In this document: in pieces, positions 23,500 through 32,896 of the stretch
Layout of the letters: every line of letters begins with the position of its first letter
Numbering within the stretch: the stretch's first letter is position 1
Source: Clostridiales bacterium PH28_bin88
GTDB taxonomy: Bacteria; Bacillota; PH28-bin88
Length of the DNA stretch: 64,000 nucleotides
NCBI GenBank assembly: GCA_000987045.1
Contig: LAKY01000055.1
Span: 62,001-126,000, forward strand
Reading direction: 5' to 3'
Program-made: the position numbers and the translations under genes
The notes under the pieces: generated by a model
Database searches by the model: none
What the model saw: only the letters and a program-made list of their open reading frames with translations
Told to the model about the DNA's origin: nothing

Positions 23500-24666
23500 T
23501 TACTCACCCAGCAGGCGCCGTGCAATGATCTCTTTTTGGATTTCCGTGGTGCCCTCGCCGATAGGCAACAGTCCGGCATCCCGCCAGTACCGCTGAACCG
23601 GGTATTCACGGGTATAACCGTAACCCCCGTGCATTTGCAGGGCGCCCCAGGTATGCTTCAGCGCTATTTCACTGGCCAGCAGTTTCGCCATGCCGGCTTC
23701 CAGGTCGCACCGCTCACCCCGCCTGTGCTTGTCAGCGGCATAATAACCCAACTGCCTGGCTGCTTCTATTTCAGTGGCCATTTCCGCCAGTCTGAACCGC
23801 ATGGCCTGGAACTTGGCGATGGGCTGATCAAACTGCACCCTCTCCCGCGAGTACTGCAACGCCCTTTCATAAGCAGCCCGTGCCACACCGATTGACCGGA
23901 AAGCAAACTGGATGCGGGCGATCTCGTATCCTCCCATCAACTGGTAGAAGCCCTTCCCCTCGATCCCTCCCAGTAGGTTCTCTTCCGGCACCTCCAGGTT
24001 CTCGAAGAACAATGTGTAGGTGTTCATGCCATGGTAGCCGATAGTCTTAATACGATTACCCGTCAGGTGAGGCGGGGCAAACTGTTCGCCGGGTTCCTTC
24101 TCAATCAAAAAACAGCTGATCCCGCGGTGTTTGGGCTTGGCATCCGGATCTGTTTTTGCATACACAAAAAGGACATTGGCCCGGTTGGCAAAGGTAGTAA
24201 ACACTTTGGAACCATTTAGGATGTACTTATTGCCCACTTTTTTTGCGATGGTCTTAATGTTGGCGGCGTCGGAACCGGCTTCCGGTTCTGTCCCGGCGGT
24301 GGCAGTCTGGATTTCGCCGGTAGCCATTCCCGGCACGAAACGTTTCTTTTGATCTTCAGTGCCGTACCTCACCAATTCAAGCCCGGTGATCAGGTTGCGG
24401 GCAGCCACGCTGCCAACAGACAGCATCCCCCGGGAAAGCTCTTCGGTGACCACCGCCACAGCCAGGGCATCCAGGCCCGCCCCACCGTATTCTTCAGGGA
24501 ACATGATGCCAAAGAACCCCAGTTCCCCCATCTTTTTTAATATTTCTTCAGGAATCTCCGCTTCCTGTTCATCAATCTGATCGGCGATGGGGATGATTTC
24601 TTGTTCGGTAAACTTTCGCGCCATCTGTTGAAGTTGCAGGTACTCTTCTGTAAGATAGCCACTCAT
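23500..24666 (-). CDS. Acyl-CoA dehydrogenase, medium-chain active-site type
   Basis: A 388-residue flavoprotein. GTEPEAGSDAANIKT (family signature 1) and QMHGGYGYTREYPVQRYWRDA (signature 2) are present. The C-terminal GEGTTEIQKEII keeps the catalytic Glu at about 371, as in butyryl- and medium-chain enzymes and unlike the dehydrogenase at 3807-4955. ATG 24666 (MSGYLTEEY) is nine bases from GGAGG; a TTG two codons earlier is less likely. It sits between TRAP dctM and the cyclase-family gene, so it probably oxidises a CoA ester of the transported substrate and donates electrons to EtfAB from the same gene run. Confidence 0.87.
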   Translation of the reverse strand: MSGYLTEEYLQLQQMARKFTEQEIIPIADQIDEQEAEIPEEILKKMGELGFFGIMFPEEYGGAGLDALAVAVVTEELSRGMLSVGSVAARNLITGLELVRYGTEDQKKRFVPGMATGEIQTATAGTEPEAGSDAANIKTIAKKVGNKYILNGSKVFTTFANRANVLFVYAKTDPDAKPKHRGISCFLIEKEPGEQFAPPHLTGNRIKTIGYHGMNTYTLFFENLEVPEENLLGGIEGKGFYQLMGGYEIARIQFAFRSIGVARAAYERALQYSRERVQFDQPIAKFQAMRFRLAEMATEIEAARQLGYYAADKHRRGERCDLEAGMAKLLASEIALKHTWGALQMHGGYGYTREYPVQRYWRDAGLLPIGEGTTEIQKEIIARRLLGE

Positions 24667-24764
24667 TGACAAAAACCTCCGTTCGCTAGTTGTTTAGGTC
24701 AACAGGAATAACCTAGTCCTCTTTTGCCGGTTAATCACCTCCCCCAGCCTTTCAATCTTTTTCA

Positions 24765-26036
24765 CTAAACCAACCACAGGCTTAACGCGGGTACATAGGT
24801 AATCACCATCAGTACCGCCAGCCTTACCAGGTAAAACGGGCCTACTCCGCGAGCCACCTGATCTACAGGCAGGCCGCTCACGCCGCTCATTACAAACAAG
24901 TTAAGTCCCACCGGCGGCGTAAGCGTGGCAATTTCCACGTTGGCAGTCAAAATAACGCCCAAGTGAATGGGGTCTATCCCCAAGGCCATGGCTGCGGGAA
25001 AAAAGATGGGGACCGTCAGGATAATCACCGAGATGCCGTCCAGCAGCATACCGAGCACCAGTAAGATCAGGTTAATCATCAACAGAAATTGCCACGGTTG
25101 CATACCCACTCCGGTTACCAACTGTACAAAACTGTCGGTAACCCCCAGTCTCGTTAACATAAAGGCCGTCAGGTTTCCCCCGATGACGATAAAGTAAATC
25201 ATTCCCGACGCCATTAGCGACCGGTACAGGATTGGTATTACCTCCCTGGCTCTGACCACCCGGTAAATAAGCACCACTACGATAAACGCATACGCGGCGG
25301 CAACCGCGGAAACCTCTGTGGGGGTAAAAAACCCTCCGTAAATACCACCCAAAATGACAGCCGGCATCAGCAGGATCCCGAGGGACGCCTTAACTTTAGG
25401 TGTTATTTCTTTAACAGTCACCGGAATACTGCTAGTGTTTCCCCACCCGTTCCGGCGGCAGAGGTACCAGGTTACTACAGCCAGGATGGTCCCCTCAAGT
25501 ACCCCCGGCACGATCCCGGCAGTAAATAATGTAATGATCGGGATCCCCTGCATGGTGCCAATGAGGATAAATGTTAAACTCGGTGGGATCATCAACCCCA
25601 GGGTCCCCCCAACGGCCACCAGGCCGGCCACAAATCGCTTGGGGTACCCTTCCCCGGATAACAAGTCCACCGTGTTGCGACCCAGGGCCGCTGCAGAAGC
25701 CACACTGGAACCGGAGACGGCGCCAAAGAAGATGCTCACGATCATTACCGCAACGGCCAGGCCGCCGTGGATTCTACGCAAGAATACCCCTGTCAGGTCA
25801 ACCACCCGGTAGCCCATCTTTCCTCCCATGATCAGGTCCCCTGATAAGATGAAGAAAGGGATAGCCGCCAAGGCATAGCTGTTAACGCTCTTAAAGGCGG
25901 TCTGGGTAATCACTTCCAACGGGATCCCCTGGAAAAAGAAAAGTAACCCCACGGCAGTTAAGCCGAGACCAACGCCGATGTGTATTCCTGAAGCAAGCAG
26001 CAGCAGCAAAATGATAAGAAAAGCAGCAAATACCAC
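24765..26036 (-). CDS. dctM: TRAP transporter large permease (DctM)
   Basis: A 423-residue protein with about twelve membrane spans. Typical DctM stretches are FFGAVSGSSVASAAALG, GGTLGLMIPPSLTFILIGT, DGISVIILTVPIFFPAAMALGIDP and LTPPVGLNLFVMSGVS near the C-terminus. It uses an ion gradient to move the ligand handed over by DctP. GTG 26036 follows AGGGGGAT. Having DctM first and DctP/DctQ two genes later, with enzymes between, is an unusual order; most TRAP operons keep the three together. Confidence 0.9.
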   Translation of the reverse strand: MVFAAFLIILLLLLASGIHIGVGLGLTAVGLLFFFQGIPLEVITQTAFKSVNSYALAAIPFFILSGDLIMGGKMGYRVVDLTGVFLRRIHGGLAVAVMIVSIFFGAVSGSSVASAAALGRNTVDLLSGEGYPKRFVAGLVAVGGTLGLMIPPSLTFILIGTMQGIPIITLFTAGIVPGVLEGTILAVVTWYLCRRNGWGNTSSIPVTVKEITPKVKASLGILLMPAVILGGIYGGFFTPTEVSAVAAAYAFIVVVLIYRVVRAREVIPILYRSLMASGMIYFIVIGGNLTAFMLTRLGVTDSFVQLVTGVGMQPWQFLLMINLILLVLGMLLDGISVIILTVPIFFPAAMALGIDPIHLGVILTANVEIATLTPPVGLNLFVMSGVSGLPVDQVARGVGPFYLVRLAVLMVITYVPALSLWLV

Positions 26037-26150
26037 CCTAAATCCCCCTATTCTCGTGGGCTCACTTCTTAATTACCAGCCGTTTAACCAAGCACTCCTT
26101 AGAGACCCTTTGCCACCTCCTCTCGTTTATCCGCTGGCGCGGGTTCGAGT

Positions 26151-27527
26151 CTAGTCCTTTGCCAACAATGAAGTGAAATCCCTTACATCGCTCGTATGGT
26201 CAAGTTTCATTACCACTTCAATAATTGTCTCAATCCGGTTCCCGGTTAGGACACGCCTGGCATTATCGCGGAACTTGTCCATAATCTCGGGCGAGGTCAT
26301 GGGGTTCCCCGGGCCGCCGCGGTTAAATGCAACTTTATAACCCAGTCGTTTACCATCCCGCATGACCAGGATCACTTCTCCTGGATAAAACTTCGGAAAG
26401 GTGGTATCGGGATCAATCTCGTAGCGCACCCGTTTAGCTAATTCCAGGATACGATCGTTGCTAATCCCCGCCGGCTCGTAAGTATCCACATTGACCTTAC
26501 CCGTGATAAGCAACGCCGCCACTGAAAACTGCAGGCTGAACTTCCCTTCATAATCACTACGGGGAGCAAGCTTCGCGCTAACCGGTTCACAGACAAAGGG
26601 CACGATTCCCTCCGGCACCCGGCAGAGGATTTCTGACACGTCGTCCGCAGAGACCTGTTGGTCCCGTTGCAAAGCCGCCACGCAGTCCAGAAAAGCATGG
26701 GTAAAGTGACAGGCCGGATAGGGTTTAAAGCAGATATTCAGCGTTTCCCACCTGCTGCCAAGCCCGTCGCTCAATACACCGGCATCAAACCCACCTTCGC
26801 CGACGTGGGTACGGTACAGCCCGAACCGCCCTTCCAGGATGGTCTTCGGTCCCGTCATGCCCCATCTGGCCAGTTCCGCGGCTATAATTCCACTATGGGC
26901 CGCCCAGCCCGGATGTATCCTTTTCACCCATGAGCCGTCCTCGAGGAATTCCAGGATACCCGAGGCCTGGCTCCCCGCAATCCCCATGGCATTAAGTATC
27001 TGGTCGCCGTTTAAATCCAGCAATTTCCCGGATACCAGGGCTGTCGCAAAAGTCCCCGTAATGGAAGTGGCGTGAAACCCCCGGGCATGAAACCTGCCTG
27101 GGGCAGCGGCACCCAAACGAAGGATGGTCTCGTAACCGGCAACAGCTGCGGCGATGAGGTCTCTCCCGCTTTTGCGGCCCGCTTCCGCTGCCGCCAAAGC
27201 TGCAGGAACGATACAGGCGCTGGCATGGACAATTGCCTGGGTATGGGTATCGTCAAAATCCAATCCATGAGCAGCCGTACCATTTACAAGGGCAGCCAAG
27301 GGGGGCGGCAGTTTAACCTTCTGACCAATAACGGTGCTTGTGGGACTGCCTCCCATTTCGGTTGCCGTGTTTAACACCGTTTGATAGAAATCCATCGGGC
27401 TGCTAGCAAGGCTGAGGCCGATTACGTCCAGTATCCGTTGTTTAACATTTTCCCGGACTTCCTCCGGAATGTCATCCCACCGCAGGCTCCTAACAAACTC
27501 CGACAGGCTCTCGGCTCCGGTTTTCAT
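26151..27527 (-). CDS. MmgE/PrpD family protein (first copy)
   Basis: A 458-residue protein of the family that includes 2-methylcitrate dehydratase, cis-aconitate decarboxylase and iminodisuccinate epimerase. Seen here: NGTAAHGLDFDDTH (about 88-101, active-site histidine and aspartates), RFHARGFHATSITGTFA and KPYPACHFTHAFLDC. The start is ATG 27527, after GGAGGACGTC. A second copy lies at 36754-38124 with the same motif order but many differences. The family acts on C4-C7 di- and tricarboxylates, which agrees with a TRAP importer directly downstream. The exact reaction cannot be read off. Confidence 0.82.
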   Translation of the reverse strand: MKTGAESLSEFVRSLRWDDIPEEVRENVKQRILDVIGLSLASSPMDFYQTVLNTATEMGGSPTSTVIGQKVKLPPPLAALVNGTAAHGLDFDDTHTQAIVHASACIVPAALAAAEAGRKSGRDLIAAAVAGYETILRLGAAAPGRFHARGFHATSITGTFATALVSGKLLDLNGDQILNAMGIAGSQASGILEFLEDGSWVKRIHPGWAAHSGIIAAELARWGMTGPKTILEGRFGLYRTHVGEGGFDAGVLSDGLGSRWETLNICFKPYPACHFTHAFLDCVAALQRDQQVSADDVSEILCRVPEGIVPFVCEPVSAKLAPRSDYEGKFSLQFSVAALLITGKVNVDTYEPAGISNDRILELAKRVRYEIDPDTTFPKFYPGEVILVMRDGKRLGYKVAFNRGGPGNPMTSPEIMDKFRDNARRVLTGNRIETIIEVVMKLDHTSDVRDFTSLLAKD

Positions 27528-27718
27528 GACGTCCTCCTCCCCCTTTTGCAGATTTTTAAACACACGTGTATACCGACTTGTCCAAAGAACCGAAGCATAT
27601 TTTAGTTCAGATTTTTCTTATAATTCTATTCTGGGCGACATAATCCCGCTGTGCGTATTTCCAATAATTACCCTTGGTGTCATGGCTTGGTATGTTCCTT
27701 CAAGGCTACAAGCCTGCC

Positions 27719-29725
27719 TTAGGTAGCCTGGTCGAGAATTTCGGCCAGATCCTTTACAAGTACTTCCCGCTCAGAGCGCTTGGCATTGACTCCATCGGTG
27801 AGCATGGCCATGCAGAAAGGGCATGCGGTACAGATAACGTCTGCGCCGGTTGCCAGCGCTTGATCGGTTCTGGCGTGGTTAATCCTGGTTCCTGTTTTTT
27901 CCTCAGTCCAATACAACCCGCCACCGCCACCGCAACAAAAACTCCGGTTCCTGTTTGACAACATCTCTACCAGGTTAATCCCTTCCACAGAGGTCAAAAC
28001 CTGCCGCGGGGCATGGAATATACCCTGGTAACGCCCTAAGTAACAAGGGTCGTGAAAAGTAAGGGTCTGGTGAACTTCACCGGTTATCCGCAAGGTCCCT
28101 CGATGAATTAAATCAGCCAGAAACTCGCTGTGGTGGTAGACTTGATAATTGGCCCCAAACTCACGGTAATCGTTCTTGAGACTGTTATAGCAGTGGGGGC
28201 AAATCGTGATGATGCCTTTGAACAGGTACTGACCGAGGGTCTCAATATTTTGTTTCGCCGCTATCTGGAAGAGGTACTCATGCCCCATTCGCCGGGCGGC
28301 ATCACCGGTACACTGCTCCTCATCACCCAAGATGGCAAAGTCAACACCCGCCCTGGTAAGAACCCTGGCCAAAGCCTGTGTGATTTTCATGTTCCGCTCG
28401 TCAAAGGCCCCGGCACATCCCACCCACAATAGGTAATCAGCGGATCCCACCTCGGCCATGGTGTTAACATCCATTCCACGGCACCAATCCAAGCGGGAGT
28501 TCTGGGTACCGCGGAAGGGATGCCCACGATCCTCCATACTGCGGACAGCCGACTGCATTGTCTCGGGAAACTCGGATTGCTCCATTACCTGGTAGCGGCG
28601 CATTTCGACGATTTTTGGAACATGATTGATAAAGACAGGGCACTGGGCCACACACGACATACAGGTAGTGCATGCCCAAACAGCCTCATGGGGAACTACC
28701 GTCCCAGCCAACGCACCTGCTCCTTCGCCGGCAACCGCCGCCTGGGCAGCCGCCGCACTCGTTCCTGGTACCCTTTGGCTCCCGCGCACGTGGTCCCGTA
28801 AATTGAGGATCACTGACCGCGGGCTCAAGGGTTTTCCGGTCTGGTAAGCCGGGCAGTTGTCCTGGCACCTGCCGCATTCCGTACACGCATCAAGCTCCAG
28901 CAAATCCTTACGGGAAAGGTCCTGCCAACGGGCCGCACCCAAGGTCTCGGCAGTGTCCACGTCCAACGGCCTAGGCGCTGCCGCCTTGTCCCCCAGCATG
29001 CGGTTGTTAATGGATAAAGGGGCTGTGACGATATGGAGCATCTTAGAATAAGGGATATAGGCAATAAAGGCTAAGGATGTTATCAAGTGAAACCACCACA
29101 GGCCGCGGTGCCAGGTGGCTAGTGTATTGGAAGAAGCATTGGCAAACCACTTGGCCACTCCCCACCCGATGGGCGACCATACCGCCCACGGATCTTCGGT
29201 GGCAGCGATCCGCAATCCCTCCAGTAAAAAACCCGTAGCCAGGATGACGAACAATAGCGCCAGCAACAACCCGTCTACCAGGGTATTTCTCAAGCGTTCC
29301 GGCCGGAGTACATACCGGTTGAAGCCTGCCATTAAAATGCCTACAAGGGCTAAAAATCCGGCAACGTCTAGCAGCAAGGACTGAAAGTACAGGTACAAGG
29401 AACCGCGCATCACCGGCAGGCGAAGGTCGGCCTCTAACATCACAATCAATGTTCCGATAAATAGCACAACCATTCCCCAGGAAAATAAAGTATGATAGAC
29501 GCCTACAAACGCTTCCCGCCAAACCCTGACTTGCAGTACAGCGTACAGCAACAGCCCTTTCAAAGGGTGGTCCGTATCCCGTTCGGAGGCAACATTTCGC
29601 CCTTGCTGCCATTGAGCATATCGCCGGTATATTCCGTAACCGAAGATAAGGAGGGCAGGAAAAGCAAATACGTAAATTAATAGATGTCCGGAAATGTTCC
29701 AGTAGATTTCCCGAGTTGGCGTCAT
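27719..29725 (-). CDS. Membrane Fe-S oxidoreductase, EMO/HdrD type (Etf:menaquinone oxidoreductase candidate)
   Basis: A 668-residue fusion protein. Residues 1-235 have five membrane spans with His residues in the pattern of the nitrate-reductase gamma cytochrome b. Residues 280-365 hold two [4Fe-4S] motifs, CTECGRCQDNCP (Cys281-291) and CTTCMSCVAQCP (352-362). The C-terminal half has two CCG-type domains (CPHCYNSLKNDY, FHDPCYLGRY, FCCGGGGGLYW). This layout is that of the membrane protein found with EtfAB in syntrophic butyrate oxidisers, which hands electrons from acyl-CoA dehydrogenases to menaquinone. EtfA and EtfB lie just upstream in the same run, separated only by an MFS gene. The ATG at 29725 follows AAGGGGG. 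The gap to the next gene (27528-27718) shows no gene. Confidence 0.85.
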   Translation of the reverse strand: MTPTREIYWNISGHLLIYVFAFPALLIFGYGIYRRYAQWQQGRNVASERDTDHPLKGLLLYAVLQVRVWREAFVGVYHTLFSWGMVVLFIGTLIVMLEADLRLPVMRGSLYLYFQSLLLDVAGFLALVGILMAGFNRYVLRPERLRNTLVDGLLLALLFVILATGFLLEGLRIAATEDPWAVWSPIGWGVAKWFANASSNTLATWHRGLWWFHLITSLAFIAYIPYSKMLHIVTAPLSINNRMLGDKAAAPRPLDVDTAETLGAARWQDLSRKDLLELDACTECGRCQDNCPAYQTGKPLSPRSVILNLRDHVRGSQRVPGTSAAAAQAAVAGEGAGALAGTVVPHEAVWACTTCMSCVAQCPVFINHVPKIVEMRRYQVMEQSEFPETMQSAVRSMEDRGHPFRGTQNSRLDWCRGMDVNTMAEVGSADYLLWVGCAGAFDERNMKITQALARVLTRAGVDFAILGDEEQCTGDAARRMGHEYLFQIAAKQNIETLGQYLFKGIITICPHCYNSLKNDYREFGANYQVYHHSEFLADLIHRGTLRITGEVHQTLTFHDPCYLGRYQGIFHAPRQVLTSVEGINLVEMLSNRNRSFCCGGGGGLYWTEEKTGTRINHARTDQALATGADVICTACPFCMAMLTDGVNAKRSEREVLVKDLAEILDQAT

Positions 29726-29728
29726 ATG

Positions 29729-31018
29729 TTAGACCCCCTTTGCAACAGTCCGGCCCGCGCTTTCGTCTTTTCGCTCATGGACCAGACCCAGAAGCAAGAT
29801 GCCGAGGAGCACCAGCAGGGACAAGGTAATCCAGCTTGTTTGATACGATCCGCTGCGATCTACCAGAAAGCCAAAGATCGGGGGAAATATCAAGACACCC
29901 ACCTGGACCAGGCTAAGTCCCATACCAAGAGCGGTCCCCGCTTGTTCCTTTCCCACCATTTCAGAGACCAGCGCCACGAATAAGCCATTCCACCCGATGG
30001 CCGAAAAACCGAAGAACCATGAAACCAAACCCACTACCCATATGGGAGTTTTAGATGTAAGAAAAACCATTGTCAGGGACATCACCATCACCACTATACC
30101 CACACTAAACAGGGCCGGTTTACGGGCACCCCGGAAAACCTTATCGCTTACAACCCCCCAAAAAACCCGCCCGGCTGCACCCGCCAACTGCGCCATCGCC
30201 AAGAATATACTGGCCTGCCGGATGGAGATGCCGATCTTATCGTTAAAGTAGATCATCAGGTACGTAACCAGCGTGAATTGAGCGGCCACATAAGTAATAG
30301 CGGTAAACCCTACCAGCCAGATGTCGGGATTGCGAAGCACTGTCCCCACACTGCCTGCCTTAGTCATTCCTTTCTGGCCCGTACCTGTTTTTTCCGGATA
30401 GTCCTTATAGGCCACCAAGCAGAGGGCCGCACCAAAAAATGCAACCAGTCCCATCCCTGCCATGGCCGCCCGCCAATTGAAATTGAACGCGATAGGCGGC
30501 AAGATCAATGCTGCCAGCAAGCCGCCCAGCGGCACACCCGTCTGCCTGACCCCCATGGCAAACCCTCGTTGGGAATAAGGAAACCAGGTCATAATTGCCT
30601 TGCCACCGGCAGGGGTGGAGGTAGCCGCCCACAGTCCGGTGAAGAGGAGAAGGGCCAGCAGTACCGGAAACGAACCGGATCGTGACGCCAGGATAATGGC
30701 GGCCCCCGTGCAAACCCCTCCGACCACCAGGACGGTTTTCTCTCCCCAAAGGTCTACCGCCCTGCCCGCCAGTATGGACGTAAAGGTCATTCCCACATTG
30801 ACGGCTCCACCCGCAAATCCTACCTGTGTCTTATTTAAGTTGAGTCCGGCCGCCAAGAAAGGGGCCAGGGCTCCTATGCCTTGAGGAATAAAAGAAATGC
30901 TTGCTTGAGCCCCGGTGGTAACCAAAAGAATTACCCAACGGTAAACCTGTACATTAACAGCCCTCGATGCACCCTGTTTCGCAGCTGGCTTTCCGGCGTC
31001 TTCCGGTATGTTCTCCAT
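29729..31018 (-). CDS. MFS transporter (oxalate:formate antiporter-like)
   Basis: A 429-residue carrier with twelve membrane spans. The MFS loop motif GRAVDLWGEKTVLVVGG follows span 2, and RGFAMGVRQTGVPLGGLLAA lies near span 5. General similarity is to the OFA/monocarboxylate branch. It lies between EtfA and the membrane oxidoreductase, with 22 and 3 bases to its neighbours, so it is firmly part of the same transcript. It is probably a second carrier for the pathway, importing an acid or exporting an end product; direction and substrate unknown. The ribosome site of ATG 31018 is weak, so translational coupling to etfA is likely. Confidence 0.8.
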   Translation of the reverse strand: MENIPEDAGKPAAKQGASRAVNVQVYRWVILLVTTGAQASISFIPQGIGALAPFLAAGLNLNKTQVGFAGGAVNVGMTFTSILAGRAVDLWGEKTVLVVGGVCTGAAIILASRSGSFPVLLALLLFTGLWAATSTPAGGKAIMTWFPYSQRGFAMGVRQTGVPLGGLLAALILPPIAFNFNWRAAMAGMGLVAFFGAALCLVAYKDYPEKTGTGQKGMTKAGSVGTVLRNPDIWLVGFTAITYVAAQFTLVTYLMIYFNDKIGISIRQASIFLAMAQLAGAAGRVFWGVVSDKVFRGARKPALFSVGIVVMVMSLTMVFLTSKTPIWVVGLVSWFFGFSAIGWNGLFVALVSEMVGKEQAGTALGMGLSLVQVGVLIFPPIFGFLVDRSGSYQTSWITLSLLVLLGILLLGLVHERKDESAGRTVAKGV

Positions 31019-31040
31019 CTACTCACCGCCCAGTACGATT

Positions 31041-32030
31041 TCAGCGCTCTAATACCTGCTGCAACTTTTGTTCCAATACCGGCATTAATTTACGATAATC
31101 AACAACTACCCCGATCCTGGCAGCCTTGAAGATTGGCGCCTCGGAATCGCTGTTGATTGCTACTATACACTTGGCGGCCCCGATACCCGCCAGGTGCTGG
31201 CTGGCGCCAGAAATTCCAATGGCAAAATACAAGTCCGGGCCGACAATTTTTCCGGTTTGACCCACCTGAATGGTTGAGGGTACCCACCCGGCATCCACGG
31301 CCGCCCTTGAGGCCCCGACAGCTCCTCCCATTAACTTGGCCAGGTTTCTTAATACCTGAAAACCCTCGGGACTTCCGACTCCCCGCCCCCCTGAAACAAT
31401 GACCCTGGCCTCTTCCAGCTTCGGACCCTCTGATTTCTCTTCGACTCTCTTTTCCACCCGGGTTCGCTTGAGAACCGCATCCAGGTTCATATCAACGACT
31501 TCCGTTTCCCCAATGCGCCCCGCTACCGGCTCAGCAGGGTCCATGACCCGCGGGCGAAGGGTAGCCACAAAAGCCTGGCGCCTGGAAGCAATTACAGCAG
31601 CGGCTTTTCCACCGTATAACGGGCGGACACAGGATACTTTGCCGGAAGCGGCATCTACCCGCAATTCCGTGCTGTCGGTAATCATGGCTGAACCCAACCG
31701 GTAGGCGAGGCGTGGCGCCAGTTCCTGCCCGGCTTCATCGCCCCCGAAGAGGATAATATCCGCCTCAGCCCGGCGGCTAATTGTTTCCATCGCGGCCAGG
31801 TAAACGTCCGCCTGGTACTCATTTAAGAGATGGTGTTCTCCAACATAAACCTTGTCTGCGCCCAGGGAGATCACTTCTGCGGCGCGCCCCTGGGTATTGC
31901 TGCCCAGTAAGGCCACATGCAACACAGCGCCGACCTCATCAGCCAGCTTTCTGCCCCCTCCCAGGATCTCCAGCAGTGTCCTGGGAAGGGAACCATCCGG
32001 TGCAATCCCTATTGCGAGAATACTCTTCAT
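31041..32030 (-). CDS. etfA: Electron transfer flavoprotein, alpha subunit
   Basis: A 329-residue EtfA. The C-terminal FAD domain has SGGRGVGSPEGF, GASRAAVDAGWVPSTIQVGQTGKIVGPDLYFAIGISG (in parts, the EtfA signature) and SGASQHLAGI, AINSDSEAPIF. The N-terminal domain shows LFGGDEAGQELAPRLAYRLG. It forms a dimer with EtfB and takes electrons from the acyl-CoA dehydrogenases of this region. It follows etfB by 36 bases. No extra ferredoxin domain is present. Confidence 0.92.
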   Translation of the reverse strand: MKSILAIGIAPDGSLPRTLLEILGGGRKLADEVGAVLHVALLGSNTQGRAAEVISLGADKVYVGEHHLLNEYQADVYLAAMETISRRAEADIILFGGDEAGQELAPRLAYRLGSAMITDSTELRVDAASGKVSCVRPLYGGKAAAVIASRRQAFVATLRPRVMDPAEPVAGRIGETEVVDMNLDAVLKRTRVEKRVEEKSEGPKLEEARVIVSGGRGVGSPEGFQVLRNLAKLMGGAVGASRAAVDAGWVPSTIQVGQTGKIVGPDLYFAIGISGASQHLAGIGAAKCIVAINSDSEAPIFKAARIGVVVDYRKLMPVLEQKLQQVLER

Positions 32031-32066
32031 GAAGCCCTAAGCCCCTTTCCCCCATGGTCTCGCTGC

Positions 32067-32864
32067 TTACAGCACCTTTAATTCCATCAGCCGCCGCACC
32101 AGGCTGTCGGCCAACTCCTCAGGCTCTTCGCCGGGAATGATTTCGCACTTATTTTCCCGTACCGGGATAAACAGTTCGGCAACTTCTGTGCCAATTAGCC
32201 CCTGTATGTCCTTGGACATGTTCAGATCACTGATAGATAATGCCTTCACCGGTTTCCGGTGAGAAGCCATGATGTCTTTTACTTTAGGAATGCGAGGCAC
32301 GTTGGTCTCACTGTTGGTCACTGTGATGGCAACGGGGCCGGCGCACTCCACTATCTCAACCCCGCGATCCCCTTCACGCCGGAAGTGCAGCACATCTCCC
32401 TGAGGTTCGACCTCCGTCACCGAGGTGATCGTCGGCAATCCCAGTTCCTCAGCCAAAAGCAATCCGACCTGTCCCGCGTCAGTGTCACCAGCCTGCCGCC
32501 CGCATACCACCAGGTCAACCGGGCCAATGCTCCGGATCCCCGCGGCCAACAGGGCCGCAGTCGCGAAGGAATCCAGGTATCCCAGGTCTTCGCTCCTGAT
32601 GTGCACCGCTTCATCCACCAACATGGCCAGTGATTTCCGCAAGATCTCCTCCGCGGTTTTAGGGCCGAGGGTGAGGGCGGTGATTTTGGCGCCGCCCGCC
32701 CGCTCGCGCAATTTTAGAGCCACCTCGACGCCGATCTCGTCAAAAGTGCTCATCACCAGCGAAGCCTTACCCCGTACCGCCACCTTGGCCACAGGGTCTA
32801 TCTGGAAATCCTGCGGGGGTACTTCAGGATCAAGAATCTGTTTAACACAAACCACAATGTTCAT
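32067..32864 (-). CDS. etfB: Electron transfer flavoprotein, beta subunit
   Basis: A 265-residue EtfB starting MNIVVCVKQILDPEVPP, the standard N-terminus. VICGRQAGDTD-type motif is seen as VVCGRQAGDTDAGQVG; VTNSETNVPRIPKVKDIMASHRKP is the recognition loop region with the docking motif. ATG 32864 is chosen over a GTG at 32897 that touches the previous stop. The subunit binds AMP in simple Etfs or a second FAD in bifurcating Etfs; I cannot settle which from the sequence alone, though the EMO-type partner suggests a non-bifurcating, menaquinone-linked Etf. Confidence 0.92.
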   Translation of the reverse strand: MNIVVCVKQILDPEVPPQDFQIDPVAKVAVRGKASLVMSTFDEIGVEVALKLRERAGGAKITALTLGPKTAEEILRKSLAMLVDEAVHIRSEDLGYLDSFATAALLAAGIRSIGPVDLVVCGRQAGDTDAGQVGLLLAEELGLPTITSVTEVEPQGDVLHFRREGDRGVEIVECAGPVAITVTNSETNVPRIPKVKDIMASHRKPVKALSISDLNMSKDIQGLIGTEVAELFIPVRENKCEIIPGEEPEELADSLVRRLMELKVL

Positions 32865-32896
32865 CCCGATTTCCACCCCCAACCGTTTGATAGTCA

